The notes below the pieces were generated by a model, which saw only the letters and a list, made by a program, of their open reading frames with translations, did not search any database and had not been told where the DNA came from. This document shows positions 1 to 6,899 of a DNA stretch of 17,715 nucleotides, in pieces (position 1 is the first letter of the stretch; every line of letters begins with the position of its first letter). Source of the stretch: an uncultured Oscillospiraceae bacterium (GTDB taxonomy: Bacteria > Bacillota > Clostridia > Oscillospirales > Oscillospiraceae); contig CAKTQM010000036.1 in assembly GCA_934597125.1 (NCBI GenBank), positions 1-17,715 on the forward strand, in the 5' to 3' direction. The position numbers and the translations under genes were made by a program.

Positions 1-951
1 GAGTATCTGGCCGCTGCCTGCCAGCACTTCGAGGAGCTGTTCGGCATCAAGACCACCTATCAGCGTCTGTCCACCGGTGAGGTGCAGGCCAAGATCGAGG
101 AAGAGAACGGCAACCCTTCCGCCGACGTCTGGTTCGGCGGCACCACCGATCCGTACAATGTCTGCGCGGCCGAAGGTCTGCTTGAGCCCTATGCGGCCAC
201 CAACGCCTCCCACCTGATCAGCGACATGTACAAGGATGCTGACGGTAATTGGTACGGCATCTACAAGGGCATCCTGGGCTTCATGGTTAACACCGACGAG
301 CTGACCCGTCTGGGTCTGGAAGCGCCCGCTGACTGGGCCGATCTGCTGAAGCCCGACTATCAGGGCAAGATCTGGCTGTCCAACTACAACACAGCCGGTA
401 CTGCCAAGTTGGTTGTCAACACCATGATCCAGAAGTACGGCCACGACGAGGGCATCAAGTATCTGGTGGATCTGGATAAGAACATCGAGGTTTACACCAA
501 GTCCGGCTCCGGCCCCAGCAAGAACGTGGGCACCGGTGAGTGCGTCATCGGCATCGGCTTCCTGCATGACGGCATCACCCAGATCGTGGATAACGGCTAC
601 ACCAACGTGAGCCTGATCATCCCCTCCAGCGGCACCTCCTTCGAGGTGGGCGCCACCGCCATCTTCAAGGGCGCTGCCCACTCCAACGCCGCCAAGCTGT
701 GGATCGAGTACGCGCTGTCTCCTGAGTGCGTCGAGCTGGCTGCTCAGAACGGTTCCTATCAGTTCCTGGTGATCGACAACGCCACCCAGCCCTCTCAGGC
801 TTCCGAGTTCGGTCTGGATCCCAACAACGTCATGGAGTATGACTTTGAGGACGCCAAGGCCAACACCACCACGTATGTGGAGGAAGTCATGAAGGCTCTG
901 TCCGATTCCGGCGCCAATACCGAGGATACCGGCCGTTTCCAGACCGAGTGA
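1..951 (+). CDS. ABC transporter solute-binding protein, FbpA/AfuA-like (5' partial)
   Basis: The reading frame is open from the first base, so the true start, signal peptide and lipobox lie upstream; 316 residues are visible. The product looks like a type-2 periplasmic-binding fold of the ferric/phosphonate/hexose-phosphate family. It has ADVWFGG near residue 40, the lobe-crossing segment around GFMVNTDEL near 92, and a G-S-G-P-S-K...GIGFLHDG segment near 168-187. The genes directly downstream encode the matching fused permease and ATPase, so this protein should capture the ligand outside the membrane and deliver it to that permease. The ferric-iron members of the family use adjacent tyrosines (YY) as ligands; no YY pair occurs in the visible part, so iron is not assured. 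Phosphonates or sugar phosphates are alternatives. The family call is firm, the substrate is not. Confidence 0.85.
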   Translation, partial: EYLAAACQHFEELFGIKTTYQRLSTGEVQAKIEEENGNPSADVWFGGTTDPYNVCAAEGLLEPYAATNASHLISDMYKDADGNWYGIYKGILGFMVNTDELTRLGLEAPADWADLLKPDYQGKIWLSNYNTAGTAKLVVNTMIQKYGHDEGIKYLVDLDKNIEVYTKSGSGPSKNVGTGECVIGIGFLHDGITQIVDNGYTNVSLIIPSSGTSFEVGATAIFKGAAHSNAAKLWIEYALSPECVELAAQNGSYQFLVIDNATQPSQASEFGLDPNNVMEYDFEDAKANTTTYVEEVMKALSDSGANTEDTGRFQTE

Positions 952-992
952 TCTGACGGACACATAACGGTATCTTTTCCCAGCAACCTCCA

Positions 993-1031
993 CGGGGCGG
1001 CGGCACATGCCGCCGCCCCGCTTGTTTTTTT
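993..1031 (+). terminator. Intrinsic terminator/attenuator between binding protein and permease
   Basis: A perfect 12-bp GC stem (993-1004 with 1009-1020) closes a 4-base ACAT loop and is followed by CTTG and a run of seven T. It lies 41 bases after the binding-protein stop and 64 bases before the permease start. I see no good promoter in the remaining gap, so partial readthrough is the likely source of permease and ATPase mRNA. That would give the usual excess of binding protein over membrane components. Confidence 0.85.
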
Positions 1032-1095
1032 ATTCCTTCCCCCCACTATCATCTACCATTCCTTTCCTCGGCAGGGATGAGAAAGGAGTCCCCTT

Positions 1096-2808
1096 ATGGC
1101 AAGAACCCAAAGCGCGGCGCTGGATCGGAAAAAGCTGATGGCCGATCCCATCATGGTGACAACCATCGTCGTGCTCATTACCTTTCTGACTTTGTTTATC
1201 CTCTACCCGCTGGCGATTCTGCTGGTGGATAGTTTTGTGGGCGACGGCACCTTCGGCGTGTCCATCTTCCAGCGCATTTTCGCCATGCCGACCTTTACCA
1301 AGGCCATCACCAACACATTGAAGGTGGGATTTCTGGTGGGCATTCTCTCGGCGCTGATCGGCCTGCTGTTCGCCTATGTGGAGGTCTATGTCCGCATGGG
1401 CAAATTCGTGGGCGGACTGTTCAAGGTGGTGTCCATGCTGCCGGTGGTGTCCCCGCCCTTCGTGCTGTCGCTGTCCATGATCATGCTGTTCGGCAAGGCG
1501 GGCATCATCACCCGTTTCCTGCTGGGCATCTATGACAACAGCGTCTACGGCTTCTGGGGCATCGTCATTGTCCAGACGCTGACGTTCTTCCCCGTGTGTT
1601 ATATGATGCTCAAGGGCCTTTTGAAAAACATCGACCCCTCCCTTGAGGAGGCCGCCCGGGACATGGGCGCCTCCCGCTGGAAGGTGTTCACCAGCGTGAC
1701 CCTGCCCCTGATGCTCCCCGGCCTGGGCAACGCCTTTCTGGTGACGTTCATCGAGTCCATCGCCGACTTTGCCAACCCCATGATCATCGGCGGTTCCTAC
1801 GATACGCTGGCTACCACCATCTATCTGCAGATCACCGGCTCCTACGATAAGCCCGGCGCGGCGGCCATGGCCGTGGTGCTGCTGTGTATCACCTTGGCCA
1901 TGTTTATCGTGCAGAAGTACTATCTGGAGCGCAAGACCGCCGCCACCCTTACCGGTAAGGCTTCCCGCGCCCGTATGCTGATCGAGGACAAGAGCGTCAA
2001 GGTGCCCCTGACCGTTCTGTGCGCCCTGGCCGCCGGCTTCGTCATTCTCATGTACCTGTGTGTGCCCATCGGCGCGTTCTTCCCCACCTGGGGCTTCAAG
2101 TTCTTCCCCCTGACGGGCAAGTGGTTCCAGCTGGTGTTTACCCGCTACCACGGCTTCCAGGCATTTCGGGATTCCTTCGTGCTGAGCCTGATCTCCGCCC
2201 CCATCACGGCGCTGCTGAGCATGATCATCTCCTATCTGGTGGTGAAGCGGAACTTCAAGACCAAGGGCTTTATCGAGGCCGTGTCCATGCTGGCCATGGC
2301 CGTGCCCGGCACGGTGCTGGGCGTGGGCTATATCCGCGGCTTCTCCAACGGTGTGTTCAATACCGGCTTCCTGCAGGGGCTGTACGGCACGGGATTGATC
2401 CTGATTATCGTGTTCGTGGTGCGCTCGCTGCCCACCGGTACGCGAAGCGGTATCTCCGCCCTGCGCCAGATCGACAAATCCATCGAGGAATCCGCCTATG
2501 ACATGGGCGCGGACAGTCTCAAGGTGTTTATGACCGTGACGCTGCCCCTTATCAAGGATTCCTTCCTCAGCGGTCTGGTGACGGCCTTCGTCCGCAGTAT
2601 CACCGCAATCTCCGCCATCATCCTGCTGGTGACGCCGCAGTTCCTGCTGATCACCGTGCAGATCAACGAATTCGCCGAAAAGGGCTCCTACAGTCTGGCC
2701 TGCGCCTTCGCCACCATCCTGATCGTCATTACCTACGGCGCGGTGCTGCTGATGAACCTGTTCATGAAGTACTTCGGCACCAGCAGAAAGCTCAAGGAGG
2801 GCAAATAA
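1096..2808 (+). CDS. Fused two-domain ABC transporter permease, FbpB/AfuB-like
   Basis: This is a 570-residue integral membrane protein with two tandem binding-protein-dependent permease domains, roughly residues 20-280 and 300-560. Each carries an EAA loop that docks the ATPase: EEAARDMGASRWKVF at about 184-198 and EESAYDMGADSLKVF at about 464-478, each followed by VTLPL. Hydrophobic helices fill the rest, starting at about residues 21-46. The length matches FbpB-type double permeases, which need no second permease subunit. The ATG at 1096 is chosen because AAAGGAG sits at 1082-1088 with normal spacing. The stop at 2806-2808 directly abuts the ATPase ATG at 2809, so the two are translationally coupled. 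The substrate is set by the binding protein upstream and is not visible here. Confidence 0.92.
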   Translation: MARTQSAALDRKKLMADPIMVTTIVVLITFLTLFILYPLAILLVDSFVGDGTFGVSIFQRIFAMPTFTKAITNTLKVGFLVGILSALIGLLFAYVEVYVRMGKFVGGLFKVVSMLPVVSPPFVLSLSMIMLFGKAGIITRFLLGIYDNSVYGFWGIVIVQTLTFFPVCYMMLKGLLKNIDPSLEEAARDMGASRWKVFTSVTLPLMLPGLGNAFLVTFIESIADFANPMIIGGSYDTLATTIYLQITGSYDKPGAAAMAVVLLCITLAMFIVQKYYLERKTAATLTGKASRARMLIEDKSVKVPLTVLCALAAGFVILMYLCVPIGAFFPTWGFKFFPLTGKWFQLVFTRYHGFQAFRDSFVLSLISAPITALLSMIISYLVVKRNFKTKGFIEAVSMLAMAVPGTVLGVGYIRGFSNGVFNTGFLQGLYGTGLILIIVFVVRSLPTGTRSGISALRQIDKSIEESAYDMGADSLKVFMTVTLPLIKDSFLSGLVTAFVRSITAISAIILLVTPQFLLITVQINEFAEKGSYSLACAFATILIVITYGAVLLMNLFMKYFGTSRKLKEGK

Positions 2809-3885
2809 ATGGATAAAGTGAAAAAAGGCGTCCGTCTGGAGCATATCTCCAAGATTTATCAGGATCCCAAAACCGGCAAGGACTTCTACGCGGTGAAGGA
2901 CACCTCCCTGACCATCGAGCCGGGCAGCTTTGTGACGCTGCTGGGTCCCTCCGGCTGCGGCAAGACCACCACGCTGCGTATGATCGCCGGCTTTGAAAGC
3001 CCCGACGAGGGCGAAATCTATCTGGGCGACGAGGCCATCAACGCCCTGACCCCCAACAAGCGGGACACCGCCATGGTGTTCCAGAGCTACGCTCTGCTGC
3101 CCCACTATAACGTATTCGACAACGTGGCCTACGGCCTGAAGCTGCGGAAGGTTCCCAAGGACGAGATCAAGGAACGGGTCATGAAAATCCTGGATCTGGT
3201 GGAGCTGACCGGCATGGAGGGCCGCATGACCAACCAGCTGTCCGGCGGCCAGCAGCAGCGTGTGGCCCTGGCCCGCGCGCTGGTGATCGAGCCGTCCGTC
3301 CTGCTGTTCGACGAGCCCCTCAGCAACCTGGACGCCAAGCTCCGCGTCTCCATGCGTACCGAGATCCGCCGCATCCAGCAGGAGGTGGGCATCACCGCCA
3401 TCTACGTCACCCACGACCAGTCCGAGGCCATGGCCCTTTCCGACAACATCATCATCATGAAAAACGGCGTGGTGGAGCAGATGGGCACCCCTCAGGAGAT
3501 CTATTACCACCCCGTCAACGAGTTCGTGGCCGACTTCATCGGCGAAGCCAACTTCCTCAAGGGCACCATGACCGGCAGCGACGGCGCACACGCCCGACTG
3601 ACGATCGAAGGACACGAGATGACCGTGGCGGGCCGCGACGGTATGCAGACGGGCGAGACCTATACCGTGGTGCTGCGGCCCGAGTCCGGCCATCTGGCGG
3701 ATCAGGGCGGCCTGCCCTGCAAGGTGATCGTGTCCTGCTTCATGGGCAGCTACCAGAACTACCACGTGATGGTGGGCGACACCCTGGTAAAGCTGGCGGA
3801 GCACAACCCCAAGAACAAGCGCATCTATCAGGTGGGCGAGGAGTGCCAGCTGGTGTTCGACCCGGAGGAGGTACATGTCTTGTAA
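2809..3885 (+). CDS. ABC transporter ATPase, FbpC/PotA-like with TOBE-type C-terminus
   Basis: This 358-residue cytoplasmic ATPase powers the permease encoded just before it. All nucleotide-binding elements are intact: Walker A GPSGCGKT at residues 46-53, Q-loop Gln92, signature LSGGQ at 144-148, Walker B VLLFDE at 164-169 with the catalytic Glu, D-loop SNLD, and switch His202 in VTHDQSEAM. After about residue 240 comes a regulatory extension of roughly 110 residues typical of the CUT2/TOBE-carrying ATPases of ferric, polyamine and sugar-phosphate importers. It starts on the base after the permease stop, and its ribosome site (AAGGAGG, 2794-2800) lies inside the permease gene. Family and role are firm; the transported compound is unknown. 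Confidence 0.93.
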   Translation: MDKVKKGVRLEHISKIYQDPKTGKDFYAVKDTSLTIEPGSFVTLLGPSGCGKTTTLRMIAGFESPDEGEIYLGDEAINALTPNKRDTAMVFQSYALLPHYNVFDNVAYGLKLRKVPKDEIKERVMKILDLVELTGMEGRMTNQLSGGQQQRVALARALVIEPSVLLFDEPLSNLDAKLRVSMRTEIRRIQQEVGITAIYVTHDQSEAMALSDNIIIMKNGVVEQMGTPQEIYYHPVNEFVADFIGEANFLKGTMTGSDGAHARLTIEGHEMTVAGRDGMQTGETYTVVLRPESGHLADQGGLPCKVIVSCFMGSYQNYHVMVGDTLVKLAEHNPKNKRIYQVGEECQLVFDPEEVHVL

Positions 3886-3949
3886 GCTGGCATGAAATCT
3901 TCGATTTCATTGCCAATGGGGTTCACGGTCGCCTATCGTTATTGATTTC

Positions 3950-4026
3950 GTAGGGACGGACGACTCTGTCCGCCCGCAAGAAATCGTGCGGTCATCGTCA
4001 GGGCGGACAGAGTCGTCCGTCCCTAC
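3950..4026. repeat. 26-bp perfect inverted repeat (dispersed palindromic element, double form)
   Basis: The left arm 3950-3975 and right arm 4001-4026 are exact reverse complements over 26 bases, beginning GTAGGGACGGACGACTCTG, with a 25-base loop. Each arm also contains its own small palindrome (CGGAC-GACTCT-GTCCG). A weaker outer pair, TCATTGC at 3907-3913 and GCAATGA at 4036-4042, may extend the element. A single copy of the same unit, differing at one position out of 26, is found at 14726-14751. There is no T-run, so this is better read as a REP/MITE-like element or RNA-processing hairpin than as a classic terminator. Confidence 0.85.
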
Positions 4027-4060
4027 AAGCTCCTTGCAATGACAACGCCATCTATATCCC

Positions 4061-4090
4061 GGAGCGCCGCCATTTCGACGGCGCTCCTTT
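4061..4090 (+). terminator. Possible weak terminator/attenuator upstream of the ROK-like gene
   Basis: A 9-bp GC-rich stem (GGAGCGCCG 4061-4069 with CGGCGCTCC 4079-4087) encloses a 9-base loop and is followed only by TTTCT. It ends nine bases before the ribosome site of the next gene. It may end the transporter transcript or attenuate the ROK-like gene; the short U-tract makes strength uncertain. Confidence 0.45.
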
Positions 4091-4108
4091 CTATCAGGAG
4101 GAACTTCC

Positions 4109-5797
4109 ATGCTTTCTCAATGGTTACAGCAGGCAAAATCCGGCCAGAGCGTGTGGCTCAGCGATGTGCGGCAGCAGTGCGCCGCGCTGCCGGAGCATAT
4201 CGACGTCACCGTGCAGCTGACGCTGATCGACGGCACGCGGCGGGATTTCTCCCTGCCCATTCCCCGGTGGGAGAATGCGGAGCAGCGGCAGTTCGCGGCG
4301 CAGTACGTCACCGCCTGCGTGTTCAACACCCTCTCCGCCCTCAGCGGGCGGGAAATGGCCTTCTATCTGGATCCGCGGGAGACGGAGACCGTCGCCCTGC
4401 TGGCGGAGCTGGATGAGGTATTTCAAGTTCATCAGGCCGCCCGCAGCGGCTATGGCAAGGTCATCAATATCGCCAACCGTCTGTGCCGCGCCTTTGGCGG
4501 CGGGACGTTTGCCTTTGCCGTCCGCGACCGCAATGCTTATGTTCCCGCGCCGCCGGAGACGCCCCGCGGCGGCGATCTGCTGCCCCGCCTGCGTCAGGCG
4601 GTGGCCCGCTGCGGCAGCGGCGTGTGCTGCGGCATCGACATCGGCGGCACGGATATCAAAGCGGCGGTGGCTGTGGAGGGTCGATTGATCTGCGTCAAAG
4701 AATACGACTGGGATCCCGCCGCCAGCCCCGTGGCCGAGGGGCTGATCGGCCCCATCGTGCTGCTGGTGCGGCTGATGGCCTGCTGCGCCGCCGGCATAAC
4801 GCCGACGCTTCGGGCGGCGCTGGACAAAAACGCCGGCGACGCCGAGATGGCCCGGGCCGTGGCCCAAAGCAAAGCCCTGCCCATCGACGTGCTGGGCGTC
4901 AGCTTCCCTGATGTGGTGATCCGCGACCGTATCGTGGGCGGCGAAAGCCCCAAGACCAAGGGCATGCGGGAGAATCCCGCTGTCGACTATGAAACGGCCT
5001 TTACCGGTCTGGGCGGTCTGGTAGAGCTGCTGCGGCCCTATTGTCGGCAGGGCGCGGCCCTCCATATGACCAACGACGGTCACATCGCCGCCTTTACGGC
5101 AGCGGCGGAGCTGGCCTTCAGCGGCCGGACGCCGGATTTTTCCGGCGGCGTGGTGGCCCACGCCCTGGGCACCGATTTCGGCGTGGGGTATCTGAACAGC
5201 GACGGCAGTATTCCGGAAATGCCGGTGGAACTGTATGATTTCCTGCTGGATCTGGGCAGCTTTCCCCAGCGGCAGCTGCCGCCGGAGGATCTGCGCGCCA
5301 CCCGCAACGAGAATTCCGGTCTGCCGGGCGCCCGGCGCTATCTGGGGCAGGCGGCGGCCTTCCGGCTGGCCTATGACGCCGATCCCGCGCTGCTGAAAGA
5401 TTTTGCCGAGCGGCATGGCGACGTGCTGTCCGTGCCGCCGGAGATGCGCAAACCCTGCCTTGCGTATCTCATGGAGCAGGCGGCGGCAGGCAATGGGGCC
5501 GCCCGGAGCGTCTTTCGCCAGATCGGCCGCGGCGTGGGCCAGATCAGCCGCGAAATGCGGTATCTGATGCACCCGCAGACAGACGTGCGCTATCTCTTTG
5601 GCCGGTTCGTGAAGCATCCGGCCTGCTTCCGGCTCTTGCAGCAGGGCTGCCGTGAGATCGTCCCCGATCTCCGTCTGGAGGCGGCGGATGAAGACCTGAC
5701 CTGCACCCCCCTCATGCGCCAGCTCCCCGCCCATAACGTGACCGTGGCTCAGTTCGGACAGGCCATCGGCGCCATGTACTACGCGGCGATTGGATAA
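4109..5797 (+). CDS. ROK/ASKHA-like sugar kinase-type protein with N-terminal extension
   Basis: This 562-residue protein has an actin-like (ASKHA) nucleotide-binding core from about residue 173. The phosphate-1 motif CGIDIGGTDIK lies at 174-184, a ROK-like VSFPDVV segment at 264-270, TNDGHIAA at 321-328 (Asp323 in the position of the ROK catalytic base), and the glycine-rich HALGTDFGVGYL at 351-362. The first ~170 residues match no domain I recognise, and ROK proteins are usually 300-400 residues. The cysteine-rich zinc site of many ROK kinases is not seen. The ATG at 4109 follows AGGAGGA at 4096-4102. The gene follows a sugar-phosphate/iron-type importer, so handling an imported sugar derivative is possible, but that is inference. 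A phosphotransferase is likely; substrate unknown. Confidence 0.7.
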   Translation: MLSQWLQQAKSGQSVWLSDVRQQCAALPEHIDVTVQLTLIDGTRRDFSLPIPRWENAEQRQFAAQYVTACVFNTLSALSGREMAFYLDPRETETVALLAELDEVFQVHQAARSGYGKVINIANRLCRAFGGGTFAFAVRDRNAYVPAPPETPRGGDLLPRLRQAVARCGSGVCCGIDIGGTDIKAAVAVEGRLICVKEYDWDPAASPVAEGLIGPIVLLVRLMACCAAGITPTLRAALDKNAGDAEMARAVAQSKALPIDVLGVSFPDVVIRDRIVGGESPKTKGMRENPAVDYETAFTGLGGLVELLRPYCRQGAALHMTNDGHIAAFTAAAELAFSGRTPDFSGGVVAHALGTDFGVGYLNSDGSIPEMPVELYDFLLDLGSFPQRQLPPEDLRATRNENSGLPGARRYLGQAAAFRLAYDADPALLKDFAERHGDVLSVPPEMRKPCLAYLMEQAAAGNGAARSVFRQIGRGVGQISREMRYLMHPQTDVRYLFGRFVKHPACFRLLQQGCREIVPDLRLEAADEDLTCTPLMRQLPAHNVTVAQFGQAIGAMYYAAIG

Positions 5798-5823
5798 GAA
5801 GACCGCGCCGGCGCTTTTGCCGG

Positions 5824-5867
5824 AAAAAATTGCAGCGGGGGCGTCCCGGCATGGACGCCCCCGCTGC
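5824..5867 (-). terminator. Leftward intrinsic terminator
   Basis: A 15-bp perfect stem (5832-5846 with 5853-5867) with a 6-base loop. Read leftward it is followed by AATTTTTT; read rightward it is followed by ATAAAAAGG, with no U-run. The polarity therefore points leftward even though the gene to its left ends toward it. It would end the candidate small RNA and stop antisense transcription into the ROK-like gene; it may also trim the rightward transcript. Confidence 0.75.
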
Positions 5868-5929
5868 ATAAAAAGGGGAGAGGAAATGGTTTGCTGGAAA
5901 TACAGACAGAAGATCATAGAACTGCCTGC
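5824..5929 (-). ncRNA. Candidate small RNA (~105 nt), leftward, own promoter and terminator
   Basis: The predicted transcript starts about 7 bases beyond a leftward -10 box (5936-5941), near 5929. At its very 5' end is a stem-loop: CAGGCAG (5928-5922) pairs with CUGUCUG (5909-5903), one G-U pair, 12-base loop. A single-stranded linker then carries a C-rich stretch, UUUCCUCUCCCC (5886-5875), which could pair with ribosome sites of mRNAs. It ends in a perfect 15-bp hairpin (5867-5832) followed by AAUUUUUU. This promoter, stem-loop, C-rich linker and terminator order is typical of Firmicute trans-acting small RNAs. No ribosome site precedes the only ATG at its start. I cannot assign a family. 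Expression is inferred, not shown. Confidence 0.5.
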
Positions 5930-5935
5930 GGGTCA

Positions 5936-5964
5936 AGTATATCATTAAATGTTCTCTTTGTAAA
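5936..5964 (-). promoter_or_regulatory. Leftward vegetative-type promoter
   Basis: On the minus strand, TTTACA (5964-5959) and TATACT (5941-5936) are separated by exactly 17 bases; each hexamer matches the consensus at five of six positions. The region is AT-rich. No minus-strand protein gene follows, which points to the small RNA as its product. Confidence 0.6.
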
Positions 5965-6052
5965 CAGCATAAATGACATGCTTATCATGAAAAAAACTTA
6001 TACCCTGCCGCAAAAAAGCCGTGAATAATGAAGGCGAACCCGTGTTGCTGCT

Positions 6053-6080
6053 GCCGGAAATATCCGGCTTTTCTTTTTCC
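6053..6080 (+). terminator. Short hairpin with T-rich tail upstream of the cobalamin operon
   Basis: GCCGGA (6053-6058) pairs with TCCGGC (6063-6068) across a 4-base loop, followed by TTTTCTTTTT. It could stop readthrough from upstream. Its tail overlaps the -35 region of the promoter at 6069-6097. Six base pairs make this a weak call. Confidence 0.4.
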
Positions 6081-6097
6081 TGCCGCCGTGGTATACT
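6069..6097 (+). promoter_or_regulatory. Extended -10 promoter of the cobalamin operon
   Basis: TATACT at 6092-6097 is preceded by TGG, giving an extended -10 (TGnTATACT). The -35 (TTTTCT, 6069-6074, 17-base spacer) is poor, as is common for extended -10 promoters. Transcription would begin near 6104, just ahead of GAGGTG at 6111-6116 and the ATG at 6123, which supports that start codon. Confidence 0.55.
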
Positions 6098-6122
6098 GGT
6101 CAGAGAAAACGAGGTGTTGCCC

Positions 6123-6899
6123 ATGGATCGCGCCCAGCTGCGCCCAAAACTGCATCTGTCCGGCATTGACAGCGCCGCTCCCGCTCTGGCCCGCCAATAC
6201 GGCCTGGGCTATGAGGTCACGGCCTTTTGTCAGGCCACGGCCCTTACCGACCGCACCGCCTTTGCCGCCGTGAAACGGGAGATCAAGGGCGTTTCCAGCC
6301 TCTGGCTCCACGCCCCCTTTGCCGAGCTCTGTCCCTGCGCCATCGACCCGCAGGTGCGTCAGATCACGGCCCGGCGCTACCGCCAGACCATCGCCCTGGC
6401 CCGCCGTTTGGGGATCACCCGCGTCGTCATCCATGACGGCTTCATTCCCTTCGTCTACTTCCCCGAGTGGTTCGTGGAGCAGTCCGTCTCCTTCTGGCGG
6501 GACTTTCTGACGCAGGTGCCCGAAGAGATGACGCTGGCGCTGGAAAACGTCATGGACGGCGACCCCCATATGCTGGCGTCTGTCGTCTCCGCCGTCAACG
6601 ATCCACGCCTGGGGGTGTGTCTGGACGTGGGCCACGCCAATACCACCGTCAGCAAGACCCCCGTTATGGACTGGATCGCCCCGCTGGCCCCCTGGCTGCG
6701 CCACGTCCATATCCACAATAACGCGGGGGACTGGGATCTTCATGACCCGCTGGGACAGGGCGTCATCCCCATGGAGCGGGTGCTGGACACCCTGCTGACT
6801 ACCTGCCCCGCCGCCACCTATACCATCGAAAATATGACCTGTGCCCCGTCCCTCACCTGGCTGGCGGCGCACGGCTATCTGGGAGAGAATATACAATGA
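6123..6899 (+). CDS. TIM-barrel protein, sugar phosphate isomerase/epimerase (AP-endonuclease 2) family
   Basis: This 258-residue protein opens the cobalamin operon. It has the barrel-end metal ligands of the xylose-isomerase-like/AP endonuclease 2 family: LHAPF (His63), IHDGF (His104), LENVM (Glu141), CLDVGHAN (Asp168, His171), HVHIHNN (His196, His198), DLHDPLGQG (His207 and neighbours) and IENM (Glu236). These would bind up to three divalent metals. An in-frame GTG at 6021 would add 34 residues but lacks a ribosome site and lies upstream of the predicted transcription start. The last four bases overlap cobT (ATGA). No standard cobalamin step is assigned to this family, so its job in the pathway is unknown. 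An isomerase, epimerase or phosphodiester hydrolase acting on a ribose-containing intermediate is conceivable. Confidence 0.8.
   Translation: MDRAQLRPKLHLSGIDSAAPALARQYGLGYEVTAFCQATALTDRTAFAAVKREIKGVSSLWLHAPFAELCPCAIDPQVRQITARRYRQTIALARRLGITRVVIHDGFIPFVYFPEWFVEQSVSFWRDFLTQVPEEMTLALENVMDGDPHMLASVVSAVNDPRLGVCLDVGHANTTVSKTPVMDWIAPLAPWLRHVHIHNNAGDWDLHDPLGQGVIPMERVLDTLLTTCPAATYTIENMTCAPSLTWLAAHGYLGENIQ

Larger units (their letters stand above)
5798..6122. other. 325-base intergenic region with no protein gene recognised
   Basis: From left to right it holds a strong 15-bp hairpin with a leftward U-run, a stem-loop, a leftward promoter-like pair, a rightward 6-bp hairpin with a T-rich tail and a rightward extended -10 promoter. 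These are listed separately. The stretch 5880-6050 is distinctly AT-richer than the surrounding genes. No cobalamin-riboswitch core sequence is visible upstream of the cobalamin operon. Confidence 0.8.

Noticed and set aside
1030..3876. A 948-codon open frame on the minus strand opposite the permease and ATPase genes.
   Set aside because: Its product is a low-complexity His/Gln/Gly/Asp-rich string typical of the antisense of GC-rich genes, with no domain or ribosome site. The plus strand holds two clear ABC transporter genes.
4124..5917. A 597-codon minus-strand frame opposite the ROK-like gene, whose first codon lies in the candidate small RNA.
   Set aside because: Composition is that of an antisense shadow. 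No ribosome site precedes its ATG, and the strong leftward terminator at 5832-5867 would stop its transcript early.
5886..5948. A 20-codon plus-strand frame preceded by a GGGGAGAGG-like ribosome site.
   Set aside because: Spacing to the ATG is too short, no plus-strand promoter is clear upstream, and the purine-rich run is better explained as the complement of the C-rich stretch of the leftward small RNA.
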